A DNA stretch of 53,017 nucleotides, taken from Branchiostoma floridae. Its lineage: Eukaryota > Chordata > Leptocardii > Amphioxiformes > Branchiostomatidae. The notes beneath the pieces were generated by a model. The model was given only the letters and a program-made list of their open reading frames with translations, had not been told where the DNA came from and searched no databases. The stretch covers positions 20,719,095 through 20,772,111 of the forward strand of contig NC_049985.1 in NCBI RefSeq assembly GCF_000003815.2, in the 5' to 3' direction. Below, piece by piece: positions 23,070-34,919 of the stretch (position 1 is its first letter; each line of letters opens with the position of its first letter). Both the position numbers and the translations under genes were made by a program.

Positions 23070-24480
23070 TGTGTACAGAAAGCGGAAGTGAGGGGAATAC
23101 GCGCCTATGGCACGTAAAACCAAGTTGATGAAAGCTTCTTGAGCAAACTTCCTCATTTGTCCTTGATGATCTAACCAACTTCTCTGCTTTCTGTCCTTAG
23201 GCCACAGCAAGTAAATTGTATTGATGACATCATTTTCAGACTGCAAAAATAGTGAGATAGGGGAAAAACAAGACGGGTGCAAATAAACAAGATGTCAGCG
23301 ACATTTTTTTCAAAAGAGACACCATAAACGTTGGAACAAAAATTTAAGCGACAAAACATGGTATCACAGGCAACAAGACATTCATTCCTTCTATTCAAGA
23401 CATGTAGTGGTGTGGTGGCACTAGTAGACTGGTATTACAAAGTTGGCGACTACACTCATGGCTTCCATATTGGTGCCACTTTTACAACCATCCAACTAGT
23501 TTCGCTTCTACAACTACAGTCATGGCTACCATACTAGTGTCACAATCATTAGGCTACAACACAACATATTTGCTCATTTTGGCAACTTTTCGTCATGTTT
23601 ACCATCTCTAAAAAAGGCGGGCAAAAATCAAAAGGCATTACTGACTTCATTACATGGAGGAAGGTAGGGGACTAAGCAAATTACAAAACACGTATGGCAC
23701 GTACAGTTCCTCTTTTGTCTTTGATAATCCAGCCAACGTCTTTGATTTTTGCCCTTTTAAGCAGTACTGACTTCATTATATGGAGGATATCCGCGCGTAA
23801 TTCAACATTTGTCCGTTGTTTGTGGCGGAATTGTAGCCCCCCCCCCCACAAAAAAAAAACGCAAAAGGAGCAAATTTATACTATATATGGAGAAAAATAT
23901 TGGAAAACGCGGTACATTTCAAAGGCAAAGAAGAACGAACAAAAACAAAAGGAATTTACTGTTTGGTCTAAGTCTAAGTCTAAGTCTACCATGTACTGTG
24001 TCTTCAGTCATTTGTTCAATTTCCTGAATCCTGACTGATTCGAATTCATATTAAGCCAATTTTCCGTGCAAGCTTTATGGTGCCCATGAGAGGTTATCCA
24101 AATAATCACCCTCATTATGATGTTTGTCATGTTTGTGAAGTAGATATCATGTATTTTAGCTACATAAGAAAGTTCATTTTTCATGACCTTTGTAAACGTC
24201 CGCTTGGCCTTTGGCAAACATGGCAGGGTTACTTGGCACACATGGGCGGTAGTTCCGCATAATACAGAACTGAACTTAAATAAGTATTTTGTGTCCAGCA
24301 TAAAGTTTCAATTCGATGCCATGATCCCTTTTACATGGAAAGAATAAAGAACATTCTCACTTTTCTTTAAAAAAATGATGATTGCCTTAAATTGTCATAA
24401 TGTTATAATTTCATCAAAGATCTATTGTTTAACAAGCTGTTCACAATTTTGTTATTTGTATGATTTATCATTATAATGTC
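23070..24480. other. No gene; stray minisatellite copies only
   Basis: Between 23450 and 23545 lie about two and a half units of the 38-bp minisatellite in reverse orientation. The rest shows no exon or RNA gene. Confidence 0.5.
23450..23545 (-). repeat. Displaced copies of the 38-bp minisatellite unit
   Basis: The reverse complement reads GTAGCCATGACTGTAGTTGT then AGAAGCG, and again AAGCCATGAGTGTAG, matching the array at 10.3-11.0 kb. Confidence 0.8.
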
Positions 24481-24482
24481 CT

Positions 24483-24542
24483 CGTAATTTAGCCTCCTAG
24501 GCTGCCAGGAGGACTGTTTTGCGTATTGTTTAATAAACCAGT

Positions 24543-24641
<99 letters not shown>

Positions 24642-24690
24642 GTACTATTACTAGTAATACTACTATTACTAGTAATACTACTATTACTTG
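24483..24690 (+). repeat. LINE-type 3' tail and (CTA)n microsatellite
   Basis: The hairpin CTCCTAGGCTGCCAGGAGG is followed by TTTAATAAACCAGT and about 100 bases of CTA repeats, then ACTAGTAATACTACTATT units. A similar hairpin-plus-AATAAACCAGT end is at 45741-45800. Confidence 0.75.
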
Positions 24691-24699
24691 ACCTTAGAC

Positions 24700-25690
24700 C
24701 GAGAATTATTATCAAATGCACGTAGACAACGAACACGCTTAAGGGCCTGGTCACAATCATTGGAATTGTTGTAAGATCGTCAATTGCACATTGAGAGCAC
24801 TCGTAAGATAGTCGTACATGCATACGTATAGTACAATATTTGTCTTGTTACAGACAATAATGTCTCAGACCCCTGTTCTGTCAGGGCCTGCTTGAAAATT
24901 TTACGACCTCAAAATCGTGCCAAGTCATGATCTACGACGAATTTGACCGCGCCAAAATAAAAATAGAAATCGCCGTCGAAACACAGAATAAATGGTTTGG
25001 TTTTACGTATTACAAAGGCGCCCTACCTTTTCGGCCAGTTCTAACCTGTAGACAAGCCGGCAGCAAGAAAAATCCAACCCACCTGAACTACTTGTCCCAT
25101 GGCTGTACAGCCAGTGTTACACAGGAGGAGAACAGGCCACCAACAAGTGTGTGAGCGACGAGGTCGCCGTTTTGGACCAAATACAGCCTGTTTGGTCCTC
25201 TCCTTCACTGCACGACTCTGTCGATGTATGCAGGTCACAGAGCCCAGTTCAATATAACAGGATACTACCGTTAGATTCTCTGGCGAAAAATAAACTGACT
25301 TCTCCGTCAATTTTGAAATTCGGTGACCTTCTGTTGATCAAAAAATGCAACAGAAGGAACCAAGGAGGTGGATCACTCTTTTCAGCTTCTTGAAGGAACA
25401 CACACTTCAAAAATGTACCAGCAGAAACAAGAACTCACTAGAGACGGAACAACTGATATTCACGCTTCCTCTTTCTGTCAAATTTACTTTCACGTTTTGT
25501 TGTGTTATTGACGAGATCCTTAAAGCTGTGTGTTATGTATACACTAGGTATGTGAGTAATTAAACATGCAAACAAAACATCACAGATCTCATACTTCTGA
25601 AACATTGCGATTTTTATCATATCATTTCTTTGTCTTATAAGCTATAAACGAATGTGGCCTAGAAGCATAAAATGTAGCGTTAATGAAATT
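24700..25690. other. No recognised gene; one open frame
   Basis: A plus-strand frame is open at about 25052-25393 (contains QCYTGGEQATNKCVSDEVAV) but has no start, no splice support and no recognised domain. Confidence 0.4.
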
Positions 25691-25692
25691 TC

Positions 25693-25905
25693 ATCCATCC
25701 ATCCATCCATCCATCCATCCATCCATCCATCCATCCATCCATCCATCCATCCATCCATCCATCCATCCATCCATCCATCCATCCATCCATCCATCCATCC
25801 ATCCATCCATCCATCCATCCATCCATCCATCCATTCATTCATCCATCCATCCATTCATTCATGCACCCATCCCTCCATCCACCCATCCATTCACTCATTC
25901 ATTTG
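25693..25905. repeat. (ATCC)n microsatellite
   Basis: About 210 bases of nearly pure ATCC tetranucleotides, degrading to ATTC/ACCC at the right end. Confidence 0.98.
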
Positions 25906-25909
25906 AACA

Positions 25910-27150
25910 AATTTCTTAATGCCATGATAGCCCTAGCCTTATCATATGCTAAACAACTCCCAGACAACGCAGGGCGCGTGTCCCAACTAGAGGTCATTGA
26001 CCTCGGGCAGTCTAGTCGCCTATAGATTATACTGCTCTGATGTCATTCAGGTGGCCCCAGTCTGTAATGCTGCAGTACCTAAAAGGACTGTTAGGGGCTC
26101 CGAATCGCCGATATCCTTTGAGACCTAGATACTAGTAAATGCCCACCTATTCATACAAGTCCAACAGAAAGGATCTATAGCTATAGGCGCGACCATTCAA
26201 AGCAGAGGTGTTGAGCTGATATTTGTGATAAAGTTTATAAGTAATAAAGGTCATCATAAGACAGACCCCAAATGCTTGTTGGCTTTGACATATGAAAGAG
26301 GACGGAAAATAATTGTACACATCAAATTCCCGACAACGATGTGTAAGAACATTGCAACTTAAAAATCAAAACGTCAAAACGTATAAAGAATTAAATATAA
26401 AGAAATATGTTTCTTGCCCTCCTCTTCTTGCCAAATATTCAATGTTTGCATACTACTTTACTAGATTAATTGTATTAATTGTATTTCCAAAGTCAGTTTT
26501 TGACTGACTATGATTCTCATGTGAAAGGAGTGTACAATTCAGCCGAAAGGCTGCGAAATGCTTCTGCCAAATAAACCATAATTATCATTATCATAGTATA
26601 ATATATTCCCCTCCTCATTGTAGTATGGAGGAAGATAAAACTAAAAATCTGTAATATGTCATAGGTTGAAACGCTGACAAAGCTACACGGTGAAAGAGAG
26701 AGAAAAACATAAACCATTGATATTCCTATTCTGTGAACTTTGACCTTACTTCCTGTCAGTTTTACGAGAGCAGTGCTTAAAGTTAACTGTCGAAAATTAA
26801 AAACACAAAAAGATAAAGACACCTTAAACAATACGGGAGTAGAAAATAAAAAAAAAAGGCTGATAATGAAGTCTACTAGAATTTAAGGAACCAACATTTT
26901 ATTCGTTAATCCTCTTGTCTAAACAGGAAAGAGGAAGTCCGTGTAGTTTCGTCTAGAGAATTTCAAACTTCCGCCTTGTTTCAGGGAACCACATTAACCA
27001 TACACCAGCCTATCGATGTGTATTATGTGTATCGAATGTTTGTGTCAGGTGCTTGTTGCATACGAGTTTCACGACCTAATACCTTTCACAACTATGATTA
27101 TTTCATGAATTATGGAGATAATGATCTAATTTGTTGAAATGTATATATCA
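25910..27150. other. No gene seen; one retroelement-like tail
   Basis: GCCGAAAGGCTGCGAAATGC then TTCTGCCAAATAAACC at about 26538-26577 resembles a LINE 3' hairpin tail. Nothing else identified. Confidence 0.45.
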
Positions 27151-27151
27151 T

Positions 27152-27346
27152 CTTTATCCGCAGGGTAACCTATATCCGTTGTCTTTTTTAATCAGAATGT
27201 TTAGAAAAATATCGATGGGCGGTGTTTTTTTCCTTTTCAACTGCAGTACTGTTACAGTTTGAAACTACCGGCCGTCGACTTGATATCCCCGAACACCCCA
27301 GCCTATTTTTTTAAACCAACGGATATAGGTTACCCCACGGATAAAG
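27152..27346. mobile_element. MITE with CTTTATCCG...GGTAACCTATATCCG termini
   Basis: Left CTTTATCCGCAGGGTAACCT then ATATCCGTTG; right CAACGGATATAGGTTACCCC then ACGGATAAAG. Same family as 5343-5528, with better-preserved ends. Confidence 0.9.
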
Positions 27347-27349
27347 TTA

Positions 27350-28478
27350 GACTAGCACTGCACACATCAATCGACAAACATGCTAAGGAAAAAAAAACGC
27401 TGCAAACAGTTCCATATTACATTGACGTATACGTCTCTTCTTTATTGGTCCGCTTTGGTACAGTAATATACGTCCAGTGCCCATAGGGATAAGCCATTAT
27501 GTTTGTAATAAAACGCAGCTCAATACTGACAATAAACTATTGACATAATACGTTACACATAGTCAGCTTGGTTTGTCGGACGATGTGCCACCCAGCTGGA
27601 TGGGTTTGGAAGTGTTCAGGCGGAAATCTTACGTAATCACGCCAAATGGCGTCTGACATTTGCAAATTGTCGCCTGATAATGTGCAATTTTGAAAATGTT
27701 AAAAAAAAAGTGAATAATTTCATCAGGTTGCACACTTAATCGCAAAGTTCTTAAAGAAAGTTTGGTAGAGGAGTTGGGGCTAGCCGTGACACGTAGGTCA
27801 TATTATATTTAGAAACGGCTGACATGAGTCGATATAGCAGCAGCAGCAGACAGACACACCGGCAGCTGAACCTACACTCACAATATCTCACCAGCCCGCA
27901 GTCTGGTCAATAAGTATACATCGATTTTATCTAGAAGTACTTTGCCCCTGTTTGGTTAGTTAATGTACACTCGTTAAACCTCCGGTTAGACAACTCTAAT
28001 GTAAGTAATTGTTTCTTGGAATTGTTAGTTTTGAGGTAAAGGAAACAACTGTGTAATATAATATATTAGCTTTCTTGTTCAACTGTATCTTAACAAGAGA
28101 AACGCCCATCGACATTTACAATGCAAGTTCCCGAATGCCTCTCCGCACAATCTATATATTTACATTTTCAAGAAAGTTACATGAGTACGTCCATTTTCTA
28201 CAACAATATTGTTAGTGATGCGACCACTTGACAGCATCTTTACATCACGGCCTAATTGAATTCATGGTCGATTTTATTCCTTCACTTGTATCACATGAAT
28301 AACTTCTGTGAGTAACTTCTCGTGAGACAAGAACTTCTAACACTGACGTCACAGCATAGTTAGTTTTGTGCATGATCTTACAACAGCGTTTTGTAGCCTC
28401 CTTCACAGAGTTTCGCCGCTCCTGGGTCCACGGGACGAAAAGGTCTAGCCTCCATTGAAGACTTCAGGGCTAAAGACC
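27350..28478. other. Nothing identified
   Basis: No exon or RNA gene seen. Runs up to an assembly gap. Confidence 0.5.
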
Positions 28479-28578
28479 NNNNNNNNNNNNNNNNNNNNNN
28501 NNNNNNNNNNNNNNNNNNNNNNNNNNNNNNNNNNNNNNNNNNNNNNNNNNNNNNNNNNNNNNNNNNNNNNNNNNNNNN
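28479..28578. other. Assembly gap (100 N)
   Basis: 100 N between unique sequence and a tandem repeat of about 160 bp; repeat collapse is a likely cause. Confidence 0.99.
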
Positions 28579-28638
28579 TCAACCGAACACATCAGCTCGA
28601 CGTGGACCTGTTCCGCGTACTCGTACGTACATTTTGCC

Positions 28639-29090
28639 CCCCTGTTCCCTGGTGTTACAGCCGAATGACCTAAAATTTGGTACAGAGGTGCCTTGATCAT
28701 ATGCCCACAAAATTCCAAAAACAATTTTGGCATACGGTACAGCAAAATGCTTAATTTTGGCATTTTTTGCCATTTTTTGCCCCAGAAATTTTTTGGCTCC
28801 TGTACCCCCATTTTACAACCAAATGACCTGAAATTTGGTATAGGAGTGCCGTCTACATATGCACACATGAATTCATTGACACCTTTGGCATACGGTACAA
28901 CAAAATGCTTAATTTTGGAATTTTTGGCCATTGTTTGACCAAAAACGTACGCTTTTTGCTCCTGTTCCCTGGTCTTGTAACCAAATGACCTACATTTTGG
29001 TAAATAGGTGCACTAGATATTCATTCAAATGACCCATGTATAATTTCTGGCATAAACCACTTCAAAATGATATATTTGGGTACTTTTTTA
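28639..29090. repeat. Tandem repeat, unit about 160 bp, three copies
   Basis: Each unit starts CCTGT(T/A)CCC and contains AATGACCT, ATTTTGGTA, GGCATACGGTACA(G/A)CAAAATGC and TTAATTTTGG. Units start at about 28639, 28799 and 28961; the third is the most diverged. The array may extend left into the gap. Confidence 0.85.
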
Positions 29091-29259
29091 GTAATTCTCC
29101 ACTGGCCAGAGGGTCAACGACCTCAAGCGTCGTTGACCTCTCCCACCTGAAGACAGCATGTGCACATGTCTATATATACTAGTAGCTTGATTAAAGAGGC
29201 AACCAATCACATAGCCTGAGTCAACATCCCGAAGGGGATTGGCAGCCAATCAGTGAGCC

Positions 29260-30066
29260 CGGTGTTATCTGGATGAGTCCATTCTGGCACGGAGGGGGTA
29301 CATATTTTTTTAATTGATCTTTGGACTGTTCATTATATAATGTCTCTCAATGGGAGTATTTTTGAACTGGACTATTTTGCAATTTTACATGGGGTGTACT
29401 GGAAGAGTCCATTCTTGCATGGAGGGGGGCATTTTTTTAAAATTTGTTTATGGACTTTGGTGATTTGATATGTCAAAGTGTTTCAGTGTGGTTATTTTTT
29501 GACTGGTCAACTTTGCAATTTTACCTAGGTTGTGCTGGAAGAGTCGATCCTTACATGGGGGGATTTTTAAAGTCCATTTTTGGGACTTTGGTGATAACGT
29601 CCAAGTCCAATTTTAGCGGATGTATTTTTGGACTGCACCACTTTACATAGGGGCATCGCAAAAAGAGTCAATTCTTGCATGGGGATGTTTTCAAATTTAG
29701 TTTTAGAAAGGTGATAATTCAATATTCCATTTTTAGTGGAAGTGTTTTTGGACTGGTCTATTTTACCTTTTCATGCCTTTTTTTGCTTAGTTCAACCTTG
29801 ACCATGTTTTCAGTGAGAGTATTTCTGGACTGGTCTATTGTGCAAATTCACATGGGGTGCACTGAAAGAGTCCATTCTTGCACTAGGAATTTTGTAAGAT
29901 TCATTTTTGGGTGTCATTAAGTGTCATTAGTGGAAGTGACTTTTAAACAAAAGTGTTCGATTCTTGCACATGGGTGATTTTGGAATAGTCTGTTGTTGCA
30001 TGGGGAGGGAGATGGCTGAAATATGCTGCATTTGCTCTCAAGCAAATGTCGGCCTTTCTAGTTTCT
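29260..30066 (+). mobile_element. Element made of degenerate 110-140 bp tandem units
   Basis: Recurring phrases GGAAGAGTCCATTCTTGCAT, TTTTTGGACTGGTC and AATTTTACATGGGGTG occur about six times, ending in ATGGCTGAAATATGCTGCAT then TTGCTCTCAAGCAAATGTCG. The same end is found alone at 11885-12035. Confidence 0.75.
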
Positions 30067-30465
30067 TGTTGGACCACTCCGAAAAAACGGACCCAGTACG
30101 TACCTGACAAAAATCGGTGGACCGATTAGAAAATGAACAGATTATACTAACAGGCGTCCACGTGTTTGGGGGCTTACTGGCTTAAAAAAATAACAAGAGC
30201 GTAGTAGAAGAGAGTTGATAGTCATTTTACCAAGTTTCTATATGCAAACATTAATGTTGTTTGCATGAAGATAGGATTTTAAAACGCCAGTAAAAGATAT
30301 TCCATCAGATTCCTTTGTAGCGTAATAGACCATTGTTTTGAGTATTGCCCATTCACACGTTTTCACACACAATTAGATCCAGGTTCAGCTCAGGTCCGGA
30401 CCAGGACCTGGACCGCACTTGTACCTGTTTTTTTGTGTACTGGTACTCACCCCTAAACCAAATCA
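30067..30465. mobile_element. TACCGGTA family element, copy 2 (decayed ends)
   Basis: Shares internal order with 50774-51212: ATCGGTGGACCGATTAGAAA, ATAACAAGAGCG(T/A)AGTAGA, ACCATTGTTTTGAGTAT, CAGGTCCGGAC, and a right end TACTGGTACTCACCCCTA. Next to the element at 29260-30066. Confidence 0.8.
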
Positions 30466-30589
30466 TACTCGAAAGTAGGTTGTAATCGTTTTGGAAGAGG
30501 TTCAAGTCATCCACTAGCTATCAGAGTTCAATGAATAAGAAACAAGACAAAGTCATTCATCCGTTTGGAAATTATTCTTACCACTGGAA

Positions 30590-33500
30590 TCAGAAGCGGA
30601 AGACTTTTACTCGACTGTTGTTGTATTCCGAGACCACGAGTTTCCAGTCGCTGATGAGGGCGACAGCGCACGGGCGGCGCAGTCTGTCTGTGGCAGCCAC
30701 GATGTACCGCTGGAACTGTCCGTCTGAGTTGAACAACTCTACCCGGTTGTTCAGCCAATCAGCGACCAGGATATTCCCGTGACTGTCTGCGCAGACTCCC
30801 TTGGGATGATCAAACTGACCTTCCTCTTCACCTTGGGTGCCGAATCGTCGCAGAAACTTCCCGCTCGAATCAAACACCTTGATGCAGTGGTTGCCTTCGT
30901 CAGAGACGATGATGTCATTCCGGTGATTGACAGCCACGTAGGACGGGTCGTCGAACTGCGTGTCGTCGTTGCCGTAGCCACCGAAGGCGAAGGCGGGAGT
31001 CCCGTTCGGGTTGAGGACCTTCACTTGGTGGCCGTCTGCATCGGTGATAACGAATCGGCCGCCCGAATCCACAGCCAGTCCGACGGGGTCAACGACCCCA
31101 GAACTGTCATTGTGCCGAAAGAGTCGTCCTTGAGGAGTGCAAAGCTTGATGGATCCGTCGCATCCTAAGATGGCGATGTTCCCTTCAGGTGTGATCGCTA
31201 CGTCCTTGGGGTATATGTCCACGTTAAATGTGTGTCTCAGATTGCCTGTTAGACTACTGAATACCTGCACGACCATGCTGTCGGAGTCAGCGACCACTAT
31301 GTCCATCTCCCCTCGGACTGCCACGCCGCAAGGCCGGAGGCCCGCGCTGGGTGCCTCGGTCTGTAGCAGCAATGTTGCTCCTGCGAACGGCGCGTTGGAT
31401 TTTGCCCATAGTGGTTCATCCTCAAGCTCCGCTACACCGTTCGGTATCAAACTAGTCGGTCGCCGCTCGCCTGGCTTCCCTTTCTTCGGGCTGGCCGGGT
31501 CTCTGGTTAAATCCACGTCGGAAGAGGGTTTGGAGAACTTTTCGATGGTCTTTTCGATTTCCTCCACAAGTTGTGAATGCCGGTCGACTCTCATGTGACA
31601 CTCCACGTGACCCATCTTCTCCGCAACCCACGACATGTCGTCATCACGCATGACGTAACGGATCTCGCGAGAGAGCGAATCGATATTCAGGTCTTCTCCT
31701 GTGAAGAAAAAAAAAAGAAGACTTAACATTTTCCGACCCAGATATAGAAACTCACAATTGTGTATTAAGTTTTCGGGAGGATAACGGACCTAGTTTGGTC
31801 ACTTTACCCAGAGGACACGTGACCTGAGAAATGGATCAGTGATGCTTGGAAGTCTGTACCGCCCCTCGTCTCATCAGGATTCATGAGAAGCCATTTTCTA
31901 CTGGAGCATGTACGGCCTTATTTCCTAGTACAGATAAGCTTCTTTCCTTAATTTGTTTCCTGGGATAATATGATATATGCGGTTTATGTCTATTGGTTGA
32001 TTTGAAGACCAGCTGGTTGGCTTTGCCATATTCATCCAATGTAAATAATAGTTTTTTTTATTGCATGTGGTCTCCGCAGTTCTTTCTAATATTTTCATTT
32101 TTATTGATGATTTACGATGTCCATTCTGAAAAAAACAGAGAATGTTATGTGAGAAACTACATAAGTTAGTGGAAATAACATCATCATTTACCCCCCCCCT
32201 CGTGATTGCACCATATGGTCGTAAAGTCCAACTTGTAAATATCCAGCTATCGATATCAATGTTGCATAAAAAATGTTGCAAAAACGGAGTCACATGAGAA
32301 ATTTAAAGAGGTGTATAACTTAATAACCAACTGAAATCGATTTATACTGACATAAATATCTTCCTATAATTCCCTCTGCCCTATATCGGAACGGAAATGG
32401 ACGACGGAAATCAATGGCATGCCGGAGGATAGACTGTACATAGTATATGGTTGATATGGACTGCATAGAAAATTTACAATCTATATTGGGAATTCTGAGA
32501 ATTTGAGAGAAAATATAGGCAAAATACATATTTCCTTCTTTAATAGATGATGATGATTACATTTAAGCCTGCAAGGGGGAGTAACGCCTGGTGTTAGCTG
32601 AAGCCTTTTTTTTAAATTCTAAAACGACTAAATATGGTGTTTTGTGAAATGGTGCAATATAACATATTGTATAATATTGGTCTACAATGAACCTGTAACA
32701 AAGATATTAGCAAAAAGGATTCCACAACGATGAGTGTAAAGACATTCTTAAAATGTCTACATCTTCTTCTACATTTTTATTTTGTCAACAACAGTCATCA
32801 TCATCATCATCATCATCATCATCGCACGCCAGTCAATGTTTACTGATGCGGGCCGTCATTTTTCTCCATACATTTCTATTTGCTGCTATCCGTTGCCACC
32901 CCCACCCCCCTCCCAGGTGCGTCCCATCTCAGCAATGTCTCGCTCTACAGTGTAAAGCTTTGATGTGACGATATAACGATAATTTATGAGGAATCTTCTC
33001 AGAACGTGTGCCAATGAAAAGGAATGATACAGCAAAATCTGACCAACCAGGACTAAAACAGCATGAGAAGTAGAGAATAAAGCAATAAGACATCGGCACT
33101 GATTGGTAGCTTATACACCGACGGTTTCAGAAAGATTCATCGCTCTCCTTTGATATCTGCTCCAATGGCAGGCTTTAGTGGGTTTCATCTTGTTTAAACA
33201 AAGTAACAGATGTCTCCGTCAAAAGTCTGGTTCAGAACAATCCATCATCTCTTCTGTTGTACGTCGTACCCAATTACATTCCGTAGAGGACAATCCATTT
33301 GTCAATTTGGGGACGATAGTTTTCAGCTTCCTATTCGATAATTTATGCAGCTGTGCACCGCACTGGTTGAAAGAGAAATGGCCTTCCCTACATGGTTATA
33401 ATGTTTACATCTGTCACGGCGTATGTTAAGAAATGCACGACTTAAAGCCTCTGTGTCACCAACTCACCATTGACGCTAAAAAAAACAGTTCCTGATTACA

Positions 33501-34867
33501 AGCTACCATCATAAGTATTATTCAATGTACACAGATATCTATTCAATACCATCAGAAGGGTGTAATTTTTACAAAGGTCTATGTACATTGAGGAACGCTG
33601 TTCTGGTTAAAAATAATCAGGAAATGCCGACATTTGGCGATATATTAAGAAACTTGAAACTATGAAGTTAAGACGCATGAATTTTCTCATTCTTGGCGAC
33701 ATTCTATTGTTATTGTAGCTTGTAATGAAAAACAATGATTTGAAATCGCTTTGTTCTTGCAGTTTTACTACAGCCACGGCGTATGACTAGATATGTCACA
33801 AAAAAATTAAGTCGGCTTTAATCATCAATAATGTGCGACATTGATTACGATAGAAATCGATGTAATACTGTAGAATGTGAAGCTTTCACGGTGTTTCTGT
33901 TGTCGTGATGGTCGCATAGAGCTCTGCGAAATAGTGACACCCCGGATGTGCCTCTCGTGCCTAATTGACTCCTACAGATTTTATTTTCAATCAAGACTCT
34001 TGTTTAGGTCGTACGTAGCTCTCAACAATTTTATTGCTAGAACAGTCACTTGTTTCCACTTTTCACCATTGTTATCTATACCAAAGTCTTTTATGTATGT
34101 TTACTATGTATTCTGTATGTTCCTTGTTGCAATTAGCCCTCGGGCAAGAACTTGCAAATAAACTTTTTTAAACAACTACAAAAATCTTCTAAAACAAGCT
34201 GAATTGTTATTTCCAACACAAAAAAAGACTTACACAAATTTCTGACAGTTTTCAAGCAATGACCTGTCAATTTGATGAAGATTAAGAATGATTATGGCGG
34301 GGATTGCTTAAAAAAATTCACAGTACGATTTGTTCCAGAATGACTTCTAGTTCCCTTTCCCTTACTACCGTTAAATAAATCCACTGCTAAATGGAATGAA
34401 TCTACTGTATGGTGATAAATCCAGGTGCCGGTCATGTTTGGCCAGTCCGGTAGATTTTGCTGACACCCACAGCGATGTTCGTCACTAGATAACGTGATGC
34501 GCACGCCAGATGTTCCCAGCATATTCCCTTGACGTTGCTACCCGTGTATCAGTAAATGGATTTGGGCGTTCCCTGCTTTATGAGAACCCGCCGGTACAGA
34601 TGTTACATGTACAGATGTTACAGATGGCAGGTATACTGCTGTATTTCGAGGATGGCAATGTTTTATGAGTTGGTGGGGAAAAAGAGATTTTGTCTGAAAC
34701 GTCAACGCTACATGTAAGTTTGAAAATGGAAGTACCTTTGGAAGTTTCCATTGTACTGTTTTTTGTTTTATTCTATTTTATCTTGGAGGTTGTTCGTGTC
34801 GTCACAGTACAGTGACTTCGTTTAAAACTGAGACATTACTAGGACTTCCGTAATTTTCTGCGTGTAT

Positions 34868-34919
<52 letters not shown>

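Noticed and set aside
25642-25919. Open frames of MDGW or IHPS repeats
   Set aside because: Products of the (ATCC)n microsatellite, open on both strands by composition.
34870-34918. CRISPR-like or regulatory tandem array
   Set aside because: Simple (CT)n dinucleotide; no spacer structure, and the window is eukaryotic.
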